The notes beneath the pieces are model-generated. The model did not search any database and was not told the DNA's origin. It was given only the letters and a program-made list of their open reading frames with translations. A program made the translations under genes and the position numbers. This document shows, piece after piece, positions 11,157 to 22,140 of a stretch of DNA of 64,000 nt. Source of the stretch: Pegea sp. RAD2-039 (Eukaryota; Chordata; Thaliacea; Salpida; Salpidae); the NCBI GenBank assembly GCA_034620365.1, contig JAQGEQ010000357.1:124001-188000 (forward strand), written 5' to 3'. The stretch's first letter is position 1. Each line of letters begins with the position of its first letter.

Positions 11157-13894
11157 ATGGTGTCAAAATTTATGGAATCTTCTATTAATGCTAAGAAAGT
11201 TTACAACAAAAAAGATACACTTTTTTTTAAAGGTTTGTCTCTTTTGGTTTATAATTTTTGAAAATATGTAGATGTGCTTTTGAAACATTTTAAAGCAAAA
11301 ACTCCATGATAATTATCAAAATCTTTAATTCGATAATTAGATAAACTTTTTTTGAATCATCAAACTTTGATATTAAAATGATAAAAATATTTTTATTTAC
11401 AGAAGGTGAGAATCCTCTCAAAGTTGAGAAGATACAGACTCAAAAAGTCTCTTACAAAAATTTCCTTAATTATTCAAGATTATCTGATTATACATCTTCT
11501 AATCATCTTTCAATCTCGAAAAGTCCGTCAGAGTCTGTCATTTACTCCCGTATAAACTCACATAAAGAAGTTGAACGATTTAAAGAAAAGAAATATTTTC
11601 CATCCAGAAACTCTACATCAATTTCCCAATCTTCTTTTTCACTAAATCAATCTTCAAATTTATCTTCTCCAAAATCTTCTCAATCTTATTTAAAAGTTGA
11701 AACCAATCATTCGGAACCAAACAACTCTAATCTTGTTATAAGAAATCCCCCAGTTTCTTTCAATCGAATAAAAGCTCCTCAAAGATCCGTCTGTAAATTA
11801 GAAGATTGTAGCAAGAAGCTGATGATCTCTTTATGTGATGGAAGAGGGAACTTGTTGATGATTGATGGATGTAAAGAGTCTCCGAGAAGATTTTTGGATG
11901 TTGTCAGAAATGAAGAATTAAAGTGAGAAGTGATTCTAAAAAATCTGCTGAATTTATTTCTAAGTTTTTTTTTTCAATGTGACCTTTCCACTTTGTTTTT
12001 TGAGCTTTTAAAGTAAAGTTTACAAAAAAGTGAAAACTGAGACAAACCTATTTGCGTTGTAACTTTCAACTTGTCGAAATTTACTTGAACTTTCTCTAAA
12101 AGGTTTAACTACTATTATTCAAAAAATATTCTTTTGTTTATTGAAATACTTAAAACCCAAAAGACATTACCAGAGATTGACTTTTCTTGTACTAAAGCCT
12201 TTTGCAAATTAGTTCAAACAATTTGAACTGTTGTTATTTCAACCTTACCTTTTATCAACAAAACCCTTTCTACAAATTTGCGGTTTACTCAAAGTGTCTT
12301 ATCTTTTCAACCAATTTCAGCATTTTTTTGCTGAAAATAAGTTTTTGAATTTTCAATTTACTAGAAATGGTTTCATCACTAAATCTTTAATGAAGAAAAA
12401 AGGAAATAAAGAGAAGAAACCAAGTCCGAAGAAGATCAAAATGAAGAAGTTGCAAAACTTAACATCCAAACGAAATGATCTTCAACCAGATTTTATTTGT
12501 AACTTTTCAGGTAATTTTCATTTCAAATAAATAATTTCTTTGATGTGAAATGAAAGAGTTTTAGAAGATTATTCAATAAATGAGATGCTCTTGTAGTTAA
12601 TCCCTGTCTCTGAGTTTTAATCTCCTTAAAAACTCTTCTGCTTTGTTCAAGTGGAATAATGAAATATTTGTAGCAAGCCTATGATCACCACAACTTCATC
12701 ACGTGATTTCTGAAGATGTTTGTTTTAGTCATCTTTTGTTTAGTTTACCTACTTCATCTTGTAATCAGCTGTTCGCTGTGGAAAACTTCTCAAATTAAAT
12801 CTTTGGTTTCATATTAAAAACTTTCATTTATTTCATATTTATTGAAAATAGATCTCAATGAGGAGTGTGAAAGTCTTTACGGAGGAGAAAAATCTGTAAG
12901 AACTCAAATGGAGGAACTAGGATTAAACAAATCTCTGTTAGATGAGGATCAACTAAATGATCTCACGTCAGTCTTCAGATGTTTGTTGTTGATATACTTT
13001 CAAGTTTTAATTTCAAATAATTATTTTGTTGATCGATTTACAAAACCTCTTCAAGTTTCATTTCCGTTTTGATAATCATTTAATCGAAACTTCTGAATTT
13101 CCACTGCTCAACAGCACCATCTAGCGGGTTTCAAACCTAAGTAAAAAAACAGAAATTTATCAACAAGTTTTCAAATGAAAAGTTGTTCTATAAAAGTCTT
13201 GTAACTTATGGAGCAGCTTCTTTTCCTTTTGAGTTATTCACGGATCAAAGATAAACTAAATAAGACATTCTTGTAATCAAGTTGGGAAATGCGGTTCTTT
13301 CTCCGGATAAATAGTTCAATTTTTGAAATAACTTAATGAAGTATTTTATACACAATCATCAGGTCATCATATTTGGTGACAACTTTCCAGCTTGCAAAGG
13401 TTTCGTGTAATTATTCAAAGGATGAAGTAGTTCTTGCGTTGCCTTCGAGATTTCTTTTGAAAGTTGAGATTTAAATGAATTTTTTTAGAGGTAATCATCA
13501 ATCAACAAGTCACGTGACATCTTCGTCTCGCAACAAGTCTTTCACTAACCACGTGACCACCTCACCTCACTACCGCGGTTCTCATGACAACAACAAACCT
13601 GATGTGAGTCATCACATGCGTCATTAGTGTGCATTCAAGCGGAACGTATCTTCATCGTTGCCAACTCTTCATGACGCATTGCTTGGCAACGAACGCTGTT
13701 TTTGCTTTTATAAAAGTTTCCAAAAAACATTTTTGTAGAAACCATCTGATCACGTGGCTTCTCGACAGATGCTTCCAGCTTCGACGCGTCGAGTCCCTGT
13801 GCAGATTATATGTGATCCAATTACTGATTTTACTCCAAGTTGGAAGATCCGAAGACCTTTAACAGCACCAACAAAATATCAGCCATGTGTTTGA
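11157..13894 (+). CDS. Unrecognised serine- and lysine-rich protein, six exons
   Basis: Phase-consistent model: 11157-11232, 11403-11922, 12365-12510, 12852-12966, 13489-13603, 13769-13894, giving 365 residues. The start follows an acceptor-like TGTAG directly, so an upstream exon or trans-splicing is possible. Exon 2 is serine-rich (residues about 60-140) and then has a more ordered stretch with two cysteines (around VCKLEDC) and LMISLCDGRGNLLMIDGC. Exon 3 is very basic, with a run of lysine-rich motifs. Exon 4 is acidic and helical. The C-terminus (VPVQIICDPITDFTPSWKIR) looks folded and conserved. I do not recognise the family. The acceptor of exon 3 is the weakest join; the alternative is that exons 1-2 and 3-6 belong to different genes. 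A polyadenylation signal AATAAA lies at 14001-14006. Confidence 0.6.
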
Positions 13895-14021
13895 AGCAGG
13901 CCATTTTCATTTTTTGCCATTTTTTCTCCGTTGTAAACTGCCAACGCTTTAAAGTTTAAGCTGCTCAAAATCAATCGTCAACTTTTTATGCAATCTCGTC
14001 AATAAAATATTCAAAATATCA

Positions 14022-14520
14022 ATCTACTGGTTGTCGATTGGTTCTACTGGTTGCTGACTGATTTTACTGGTTGGTGATTGGTTTTACTGGTTGTTGATTG
14101 GTTTTATTGGTTGGTGATTGGTTCTACTGGTTGTTGATTGGTTCTACTGGTTGCTGGTTGGATCTACTGGTTGTTGATTGGTTCTGCTGGTTGTTGATTC
14201 GTTCTACTGGTTGCTGATTGGTTCTATTGGTTGCTGGTTGGTTCTACTGGTTGGTGATTGGTTCTAATGGTTGGTGATTAGTTCTACTGGTTGTTGATTG
14301 GTTCTACTGGTTGCTGACTGATTTTACTGGTTGCTGATTGGTTCTACTGTTTGCTGATTGGTTCTACTGGTTGCTGGTTGGTTCTACTAGTTGTTGATTG
14401 GTTCTGCTGGTTGTTGATTGGTTCTATTGGTTGGTGATTGGTTCTACTGGTTGGTGATTGTTTTACTGGCTTCTGATTGGTTTTGATAGTTGACTCTGTT
14501 GGTTGATGATTAGTTCTACC
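14022..14520 (+). repeat. 20-bp minisatellite, about 24 units
   Basis: Tandem repeat of CTACTGGTTGCTGATTGGTT type, with substitutions mainly at the GTT/GCT/GGT and TTCTAC/TTTTAC sites. It lies between the polyadenylation signal of the preceding gene and the promoter of the next. Near 14460 and 14495 the period becomes irregular. Confidence 0.95.
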
Positions 14521-14624
14521 TGAATAGACTTGACTATTGTGAGAAGAAGTTTAGAAGCACTGAAGCGGAACGCGCGAGAAGTTTTTTGTGATTATTAGAG
14601 ACTCTTAAAGCTTGAACGAGTCGA

Positions 14625-14631
14625 TATAAAG
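14625..14631 (+). promoter_or_regulatory. TATA box of the first FN1-like gene
   Basis: TATAAAG lies 40 bases before the ATG at 14671, a normal distance for a short 5'UTR. There is no splice acceptor between it and the start codon. Confidence 0.65.
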
Positions 14632-14670
14632 CATCGAAGATGTAAACTTCCATCACAACTCACGAGCTCA

Positions 14671-15773
14671 ATGAAGTTGTTTCCTCTTTTCATACTTCTC
14701 ATCGTTCAAACAGGTTAGTGATTACTTTCATCTTCTTTTCATCATCGAATTCTGTTACAGATGCCAATTTCATCTGCAATGCCACTAATTTGATCCTCAT
14801 CTCTCAGACTACTTTACTCCTAAACTTTTCCGACACCAGAGGCAGTAGTGAGCAGTTTGCATGCGCTTGTAACAACTTCCAGTGCGATCGGTTGTCATGT
14901 AATCTCAACAAAGATGTCAACACGCGCGTCTTAGCGCCTAAACCGCCTCCTAAACCCTCATCAAGTCTTTCAAATCCTTGTTACGATGATGTGAATAATA
15001 AAATGATACCACGTGGAAGTAGTTTTATGAGAGGGGGTTTCCCCTCGCATGGATGTGAATGTCCTGAAGAGGGAGAGCCCCAGCTGATTTGTGTCCCGCT
15101 TCAATGTCGATATGATATCCCTCCAGCAAGTCCTGCTCCTCCTCCACAGGACCCACAAGGTCAGTAAACGCCCCTAAACTCACCCAACAACTCATCAGTG
15201 ATGACGTAGACTGCGTGAACGCGTGGACACAAGAACTGCATCACCATGGTGACGCGTTCAACTTCTCGCTAGTCATCAACAAGTTCCAACAACTGTCCAA
15301 TCAGGTCACGTGTTCATGTCGCGATGGGTTGGTCAAATGTGATTGTGAGTTTTCTGATATTCGGTTTCCATGGTTACCGGAATCTTCTTCAGTTGCTGCG
15401 GGACTCTGTTGTGATGACAAAAGTGGTGAACTGAAGCGGAACGGAGATCGCGTCTTCAAACGTCATCCGACTCTTCCTTCAGTCTTTGTCATCTGTATTT
15501 GTGCTCCAAATGAAATGGAATGCTCCTTGGAGGCTCGAGATGAGGATACAGGTGATCTTATTGTGACGTCATCATACGCTCATCGCGACTCTTGCAGCAG
15601 CTCGAAAAGTGACTCGGAAAAGATGTCGAGATAAGACTAGCGGGATGAAGTACAACGTCGGCGAGTCGTTTCGACGTTTCCATGGCGACGGATCAGTTTC
15701 GAGATGTCGTTGTGTGATGAAGAAGAGGAGAGGGACACGAAAAGCGCATTTGAAATGTCGTCGAAAAACGTAA
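14671..15773 (+). CDS. Secreted protein with five tandem fibronectin-type-I-like modules (paralog A)
   Basis: Exons 14671-14713, 14761-15159, 15210-15344, 15393-15551 and 15598-15773 give 303 residues. Every intron is phase 1 and 46-50 bp. Residues 1-14 are a signal peptide. Five modules follow, each with C...G...C-x-C...C spacing: FACACNNFQC (1), CYDD...RGSSF...GCECPEE (2), DCVNAW...TCSCRDGLVKC (3), LCCDDKSG...ICICAPNEMEC (4), CRDKTSGMKYNVGESF...CRCV (5). Module 5 has the FN1 signature C-x-D-x-x-x-G-x-x-Y-x-V-G. A proline-rich linker separates modules 1 and 2, and another follows module 2. The last exon is strongly basic. The intron at 15345-15392 is 48 bp and free of stops, so retention would keep the frame. 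The acceptor at 15209 was chosen because the nearer AG at 15198 gives an immediate stop. Function is unknown; extracellular matrix or binding is inferred. Confidence 0.85.
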
Positions 15774-16915
15774 AGATTTTTCGCGGTTTCGCGAATAAAA
15801 TTCGATCCCGATATTTGGAGACGAGATTGTGATTAATCATAGGAGCAGGAGAGATTTTATAGAAGATCAGATGATGTAGAGAGCTTTCAGTAAAAAGAGT
15901 CAAAAATATTTCAACTTAAAAAAGTTTTAATTTTTAAATCAGAAGAAAAAATTTAATAAAAAGTTTAAAAATATTTCCAAAAATGTAAAAAGTTGTTTTT
16001 TTGAACTTATCGAAACTTTCAGAGGAAGACAAAAACAACAACTGATCATCAAATCACTCTTCCAGTAACTAAACACAATTTGATGTCCTAATTACTTTTG
16101 AAGAAGCGCATATTCTGAATTGATTAATTTAAATTTCTTGGAAACTAAAAACTTTATAGAACAAAACCACATCTTAAAGACGACAACAAAAAGATTAAAA
16201 TAAGATTTTCTCATTTCTGAACAAAAAAACTTTTATTTTATTTTCTTCAATAGTTTCTTATTTGAATATCATTCAAAACAAATGATAAAAAATTGATTTT
16301 TATAAAACTTTTATTTAAAAAACATCTAATTTTTTAGGCACAAAATTGCTTTATTTGAAAACTTAAAAAATCTTTTTTATTTTTAATGATGTAGACTTTG
16401 AATAATTTCTGATGACAAATATTCAGTTATCGATTTTGTAAACGTCAAAATACTAATTTTTAAACTGCTGTTTTAAGAACTTTAAAACATTTAGCTATTT
16501 AAACTTTCATTTCTATGTTTGATTAGTTAATTAACTGTTAAAATATTACTATCGACTTAACAGCTTCCAACAAACTTAAAAAGCAAAACCCCTTAATTGG
16601 GAGTCGTCATTAAACTAACTTAAAATCCCGCCAAAAATGTAAATTAAAAAAGCAAATAGTTGATGGGCCAATTGCAGTTGCGGCAAAGCTTCAAAAAACA
16701 TACAGAATGGAACATGAGATCAAATAATTTAAAAGTCGTTTCAAGACTTTGTAAAGATGATGAAAGTTTTTCAAAGTTTGAATACAATTCTCAAGTGTTT
16801 AAAGAGTTCAGCGAACAAACTTTACACATGACTGAAACTCAATCAACTTGTCATCACTGCTGCATCTCATATGCTCAATGAAGCATAGAGAACTTTTTCC
16901 TTAGACTAAGAGCTG
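15774..16915. other. Intergenic region between the two FN1-like paralogs
   Basis: AT-rich from about 15900. The frame at 16660-16881 is open but has no similarity and ends just before the TATA box of the next gene; I regard it as chance. Confidence 0.5.
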
Positions 16916-16923
16916 TATATAAG
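16916..16923 (+). promoter_or_regulatory. TATA box of the second FN1-like gene
   Basis: TATATAAG lies 55 bases before the ATG at 16978, the same arrangement as for paralog A. Confidence 0.65.
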
Positions 16924-16977
16924 CCAACATCAGCAGATAACTTCATCTAACTTCTTTAATTAGCATCAAGTTTAAAA

Positions 16978-18230
16978 ATGGAGTTAATCAGATTTTGCTT
17001 TTTGCTAATTTCTTTCAGTGCAGTTGCTAGTAAGTTTGTAGTTCAAAACTTTCATTAAAAGTTGAATAGTTTGACAAGATTTTGTTGCTTGCAGTCGCTG
17101 TACCAGAAGCTAATTGCTTCTCAGTCGGGTCTGAGAGCATCACTTTCAATCACAGAGACACTTTCACCATCAGCTTGACAAATGGTGGGGAATTAGGGTC
17201 CAAGAAGTATGCATGTACTTGTAATGGCTACACAAACAGTTGTGCAAGACTCGATTGTCGACTAGAAGAGCCAGAAGAACCAATTATTGTTGTTCCTATG
17301 CCAACCGGTAACGAAGAAGAGGAGGAGGAACCTCAATCAATCTTTAGTAAGTGAAGATTAGGAAGATGACGGAGACTAATTGTTAACTCTAGTCGGAGGT
17401 TCTTGCTATGATGAGACGACTAAACAGTATTATGAACGAGGACAAACTTTTATCCGAAAAGGGACACCTTCAATGGGCTGTAAGTGTCCAGAAAGTGGTA
17501 GCCTGGTCATCAAATGTGTTACTATGAGCTGCCAATTGGCCCCAACTCCTAATCCACCTCTACCAGATGATATAAACATGTTCGGTAAGATATGGTTTTC
17601 ACAAACAGCGCCGTTTAGTGACGGAATTTTTCAGATTGTTTTGACCCTTGGATGAACTCAGTTGTGGATCACGGAAGCTTTTACAACAGATCACGTCGAA
17701 TGAGCGAGTTCGATACCGAGAGCGGAGTCTACTCTTGCTCTTGTAGTAGAGGAAGAGTCAGATGCACTGGTGAGTAAACTAATCATGAGATTACCAACAT
17801 CAAAGACCTCATCTGCAGCAATTGATATCCCTTGCTGTGATGAACTAAGCGGAGAATATCGCGGTAAGGGTGAAGATGTTACAGTGAGCATACAAGGGAC
17901 ATTAATGGGATGTACTTGTTTTGGAGGAAGATCTTCTTTCAGAAACTGTCAATATTACAGAAAACGGACTACTACGATCCCAACTACAGGTTTGAGACCT
18001 ATTTTTAGCTCTCTGCTTCTAATCCTGATCTTCTCGAAGCTCGTATCCTCCCTACAACAGCTTCCACTACTGCTACTTGTACTGATCGCTACAGTGGAAG
18101 ACGATATCGCGTCGGGACCTTCTTTATACAAAAACGACCTTCGTCAGGGACCTATCGGTGTGAATGTGTTCAACGTTTCCACCCATCAGGCGGCAGTTTT
18201 ATGCAAACACGATGTCGGCGAAGGGTGTAG
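16978..18230 (+). CDS. Secreted protein with five tandem fibronectin-type-I-like modules (paralog B)
   Basis: Exons 16978-17029, 17095-17346, 17393-17584, 17635-17769, 17819-17989 and 18040-18230 give 330 residues. All introns are phase 1. Residues 1-17 are a signal peptide. Modules: YACTCNGYTNSCARLDC (1), SCYDE...YYERGQTF...GCKCPES (2), DCFDPW...YSCSCSRGRVRC (3), PCCDELSGEYRGKG...GCTCFGG (4), CTDRYSGRRYRVGTFF...YRCEC (5). Module 5 fits the vertebrate FN1 pattern C-x-D-x-x-x-G-x-x-Y-R-V-G well. Exon 4 is 135 bp, exactly the length of exon 3 in paralog A, which supports tandem duplication. Here modules 1 and 2 are separated by an intron that paralog A lacks. An acidic linker (NEEEEEEP) sits at that place. 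A simple read-through of exon 5 would shift frame, so the intron 17990-18039 is needed to recover module 5. The alternative domain name is VWC-like. Confidence 0.86.
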
Positions 18231-18245
18231 ACGCTTTGTCATGGT

Positions 18246-18251
18246 AATAAA
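18246..18251 (+). terminator. Polyadenylation signal of FN1-like paralog B
   Basis: AATAAA lies 16 bases after the stop codon. It faces a minus-strand AATAAA only about 20 bases away. Confidence 0.7.
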
Positions 18252-18272
18252 ACAATGTTGATCATGAAGAAT

Positions 18273-18278
18273 TTTATT
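18273..18278 (-). terminator. Polyadenylation signal for the minus-strand perilipin-side transcript
   Basis: TTTATT on the plus strand is AATAAA on the minus strand. It lies 106 bases beyond the minus-strand frame 18384-18668, suggesting that the minus transcript runs through that frame. Confidence 0.55.
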
Positions 18279-18383
18279 GATTGATTCACCACCAAGCAAA
18301 ATTAGTTACAAAACAGAATGAAAAAATCTGAGATTATATTAGAAAGGAATATCTACAAAAATAATCAGTTTGATTCATTGGAG

Positions 18384-18668
18384 TCAAGTACTCTCAGTTG
18401 GCTCGTTCTCCCCACAAACGTTTGAATCGTTTTGATCTTCGGATTGATTGGATTCTGATGATTCCTGTAAATTAGCATAAAATCGTAAACGTTCAAGATG
18501 AAGATGAGGTTTTAGCAAAAAGAAAAATGAAGTTAAAAAAATATTCCAACAAAAATGAGATATCGATGAGAAAGCTGTTTGCAGATTAAATGAAGCCATG
18601 ACAACGAGCCAAGAGTTAGAGGAAGTCATGCAGAGAATGACGTCAGAGGTAGTAAGTGACCACGGCAC
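18384..18668 (-). CDS. Possible small membrane protein downstream of perilipin
   Basis: Uninterrupted frame of 94 codons, 108 bases after the perilipin stop and before a minus-strand polyadenylation signal. It has a hydrophobic stretch (about residues 38-52, WNIFLTSFFFLLK) and an acidic, serine-rich C-terminus (ESSESNQSEDQNDSN). No family is recognised. It could be a second cistron of a short operon-like pair, an alternative perilipin last exon (an acceptor-like TTTACAG sits before the acidic tail), or 3'UTR. Length and composition alone do not settle it. Confidence 0.35.
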   Translation of the reverse strand: MPWSLTTSDVILCMTSSNSWLVVMASFNLQTAFSSISHFCWNIFLTSFFFLLKPHLHLERLRFYANLQESSESNQSEDQNDSNVCGENEPTEST

Positions 18669-18776
18669 GACAAAATAGGCCAGTTAAATAAAAATTGAAT
18701 TTATAATTGAAATGAAGAGTGATTAGGACATGTAGGACACAAACGTGCATTTGGTTACCATATGACCACAAACCAA

Positions 18777-20488
18777 CTAGTCCCTTAGACCAGGTACATT
18801 TAACCACCCACCAGCGTATTCCTGTTGGTGTCTAGGATAGACCATGTCACCGTTCAGCAAGATGCTTTCAAGTTCATCTGCCGCTAAACCTCCGAGAATA
18901 TCGACTTCAAGGTCGGCAGACTGTCATTTATTTTCCGATCGTTCAAAATTTGGTTTTTAACAAAGTTTATTTTGATGGGATTTCTATTTAAGTTAATTGA
19001 AATGAAATTTTGAACCCACAAAAAAACCTCCCTTTTGTATATGATGAAGAAAACGATGGAAAAATTAAGTTTGAAAACTTACAAGCCACTTTAGAGGAGG
19101 ATAATCAACTAGTTTGTCTGTGATATTCAGAAGAAGTTGGTTGAGTTGGTTGATGTTGTTTTGAGTGGTTTCAATCATTACTGTTGAAAGATTAGTGATG
19201 GAGTTGACACCAGCAAAAGTATTGTAAAGATCTTTACTCAATTCCTTCGCTTTTGAAGCCTATAATAAAAAGAATTGTAAATTTTGCGTTGAGTAGAAAA
19301 TAGGATGACTTTTTCAAGCAAGTTCTGGTACTTTTCAGATGATTGAAAATAGGTAAAGTACTTGGTGCAAGTCTCCATTAGCTGCTTACTAAACTTCTCA
19401 GCATTCGCCAAAACCTTACTTTCCCATTTCTGCTTATCACAAATGATTAATTTGAATCAAGATTGAAAAACGTCTTACCTCAGAAAAGGCGGAGGCAACG
19501 GTGGTGATACCTTCTTTAGCAGTGGACATTTTTTGGTGAACATTGTTGACTGAATGAGTAATGGTATTGGTTGTAGCTGTTAGACCAACTTGGGCTAACT
19601 TGATCTAAAAATTGATTTGAAATAAGAGGTTGAAAGTTGGTTGAAAAGTTACTGACTAAGTTGACAGTGTAGTCGAGACCTGACAGGCTAGCTTTACTAT
19701 CTCCACTCAAAAATGAAAGTCGACGCATAGCTCGTTGGTATGACCGTTTCTTGACCTGGACAAACATGTTAATGGCGGTCTAATTGGTCCACATTGACCA
19801 CAAACCTTTGCTGAGATGCCAGTCAATCGCTTCTTGGTCCCTTCAACTTTGTTGCTCTGGCAACTATCATCTGTATCAAAAGAAGATTATTTGGTGAATT
19901 TGATTGGCTAAATAAGACCTTCTTCGCCACTTAAACCATTTATAGTTTGTTCATCTTCTTCAGGAAGATAATAATCAACAATATTCTCAGTGTAACCCAA
20001 AAGCTCATTCAATATGTCTGAAGCTTTATCTTTAGTATCCTCAAAGACCTGATGAGCTGGTTTTTGAAGTTGCGGAATCTTATCCTCTAATTTATCCAAT
20101 CCACAGTTCGCATAACTATTCAAAGTATTTCCATACTTATCAACTACAGGTTGAGATGAAGTAATAGCCAAATTAGCAGCTGCATTTGTAATTCCTTCAG
20201 CAGCCTTTAGAATAAACCAATTAAATTGTAAATTCAAATAAGATTAAATCAAACTCACTTCTAAATATGGAGTTACAGTCGGGTAAGATTTTTTCAAACT
20301 CACATAATATGATCTAAAAGCATCATAGGTTGAAATCAACAGAGGTAGCTTACTGACTCTTTGAAGAGCATTAGGAAGTTCCTTAAAAACAGTTTAGTTG
20401 TAAAATTGAGTTGTTTTTGTTAAGAAAATACCTCGCCATTTAATTTAGGGTCAAAGTCCAAACTTTCAGCAATATTTTCATTAGACAT
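18777..20488 (-). CDS. PLIN: Perilipin family lipid-droplet protein
   Basis: Nine exons on the minus strand: 20432-20488, 20259-20381, 19919-20204, 19806-19870, 19657-19755, 19479-19604, 19310-19432, 19083-19259 and 18777-18920, all in phase, giving 399 residues (vertebrate PLIN2/3 about 435). The PAT region is clear: RVSKLPLLISTYDAF, then SLKKSYP, then CGLDKLEDKIPQLQKPAHQV, matching the family pattern GLD+IE++LPIL+QP. YTENIVDYYLP corresponds to the family's SELLVEQYLP. The later exons match the four-helix-bundle part (RSYQRAM; QLLLNITDKLVDYPPLKWL). These proteins coat lipid droplets and control lipase access. The last exon (18777-18920) has no counterpart in the family; it joins in phase after a 162-bp intron but is the least certain part. 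The family normally ends shortly after the KWL-type motif. Confidence 0.9.
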
Positions 20489-21980
20489 TATCACCAGCTT
20501 ATGATATGCTCTTAAAACAATTTAATAAATTTTATTAGTTAAAAATTATAAGATAAAGTTTAATTAAAAATATCAAAATAAAATATTTTTATTAGTTCTA
20601 CTAAAAATAAAATTATATCATCTCCTAAAACTATAATTAAATCAAAACATATAATTCTGTATGGAATTGTTGTAAATAAATAAAAGCTGTTGAAAAAATA
20701 CTGAGACAAAAATAAAACTGAGATGAAAGTGAAGATAATAAACAAGGAAGTTGAACCTAAAAAATCACTTTCTTTTGAACAATGAATTCACATTTAAGAA
20801 ACAAATATAAATATTTTTAAAATACAAAAAAAAGTACAGTATTTAAATGTTAGGAATAATCAATAATATAAAAACAACTTTCAGAATTTTTAACTTGAAA
20901 AAATGAATTTTTGATTTTATAAAACTATTCATGAAACATAAAGCTAAAAATAAGTTTAAAAAACAAAAAACTATGTGAAAAATTCAAATAAATCATAATA
21001 AAATCAAACTCTCTCCAATCTTTGCTCCAAAACATTTTAATAAGATTCATTTAGTAAGCTTATACAGACTAAAGTTCACTAAAAGCTTTTATGAGGAGCA
21101 AGTGCTTATTAAAGTTGTAGAATGGACTTTGTTCTGATTACATTATTTAATTTTTTTATCATAAATCACTTTATTTGAAAAAGTAAAATGAGAATTGTAC
21201 TATTTGAAGAAGTTATTAGAAAATTCTTTTTTTCCAAGAAGTATATTAGTTATTTATAAAGTAAACTATTATTTCACAAGTAAAGTATTTCTTTCCACAT
21301 ATCTACTCACAATTACAAATATTTTAGAAATAAAATCAATAAAAACCAGACACACGTTTAAAATTTTGAACTTTGATTGTTTGCTAGGAAATGATAAAAG
21401 AAAACGTCACTAATTACTTTGAAAATTTATGACTTAATTTCTATTGTAAGAAAAAATGTTATGCTAAAAAATTTGTCATAAAAAGAATAAACAAATATTT
21501 CACATTATCTAAAAGATTAAAAAAAGTTTGAATTTTTTCCGACAGTAACTTAATAAGTGAATATTTAATTCATAAAATACAAAGTAATTAAAAGATTAAT
21601 TAAATTTTTATATATAATAAACAAAAATATATATTTTTTTAATTTCATTTATTTTCTAATTTCTATTTAGGAACTTTATAATGACAATTACACCAACGAC
21701 TTAAAAATTTGTAATTTAGTTTAAATTATTAGAAACCAACTTTTTTATAACTCATATGAAATAATTTTACAGAAAAAAATGGTACCTCTTGTTAATTTAA
21801 TAAAAATAGCTAGAGTTTTTCTACAGCAGTATGTTATTAAAACAATAAGTAGTCCTGTTTATAAGTAAGCATACTAAAAATAGTTGAACAAAAATTAACT
21901 TTTAAATAATATCGAAAAACTTTTCTTCCTTTTTTGGCCTGCCGAAAACGACCATGCATAATATATTTACATATATGCCA
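20489..21980. other. Intergenic region, divergent side of perilipin
   Basis: Very AT-rich. Open frames at 20560-20745 (-) and 21195-21413 (+) are low-complexity and show no family resemblance. No RNA gene is seen. Confidence 0.5.
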
Positions 21981-21984
21981 GGGC

Positions 21985-22140
21985 AGATACTATAGAAACC
22001 CAGTTATTGCCCATGCAGCAGGACTCTACTCTCCACGTTAATAAGATTTGCAGCGGAACATTTGGACTGATGCAGCTGCGCCCGGCTGGCGTCGCAGGAG
22101 CTGCCAGAACAACATATAGTGACAAACTGCCTACGAGGTT
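21985..22140 (+). repeat. GC-rich dispersed repeat, relative of 9412-9600 and of the array LTR block
   Basis: CGCAGGAGCTGCCAGAAC (about 22092-22109) and its flanks match 9412-9600 in inverse orientation. The end, CAGAACAAC...GTGACAAACTGCC-ACG, parallels the array LTR block (CAGAATGTC...GTGACAAACTGCCCACG). The sharp GC rise inside AT-rich DNA marks it as an insertion. Confidence 0.55.

Noticed and set aside
14022..14520. Coding repeat protein in the 20-bp minisatellite
   Set aside because: A 20-bp period shifts frame every unit and stops occur in all frames.
16660..16881. Small gene upstream of FN1-like paralog B
   Set aside because: No similarity, no promoter, and it ends just before the TATA box of the next gene; probably chance.
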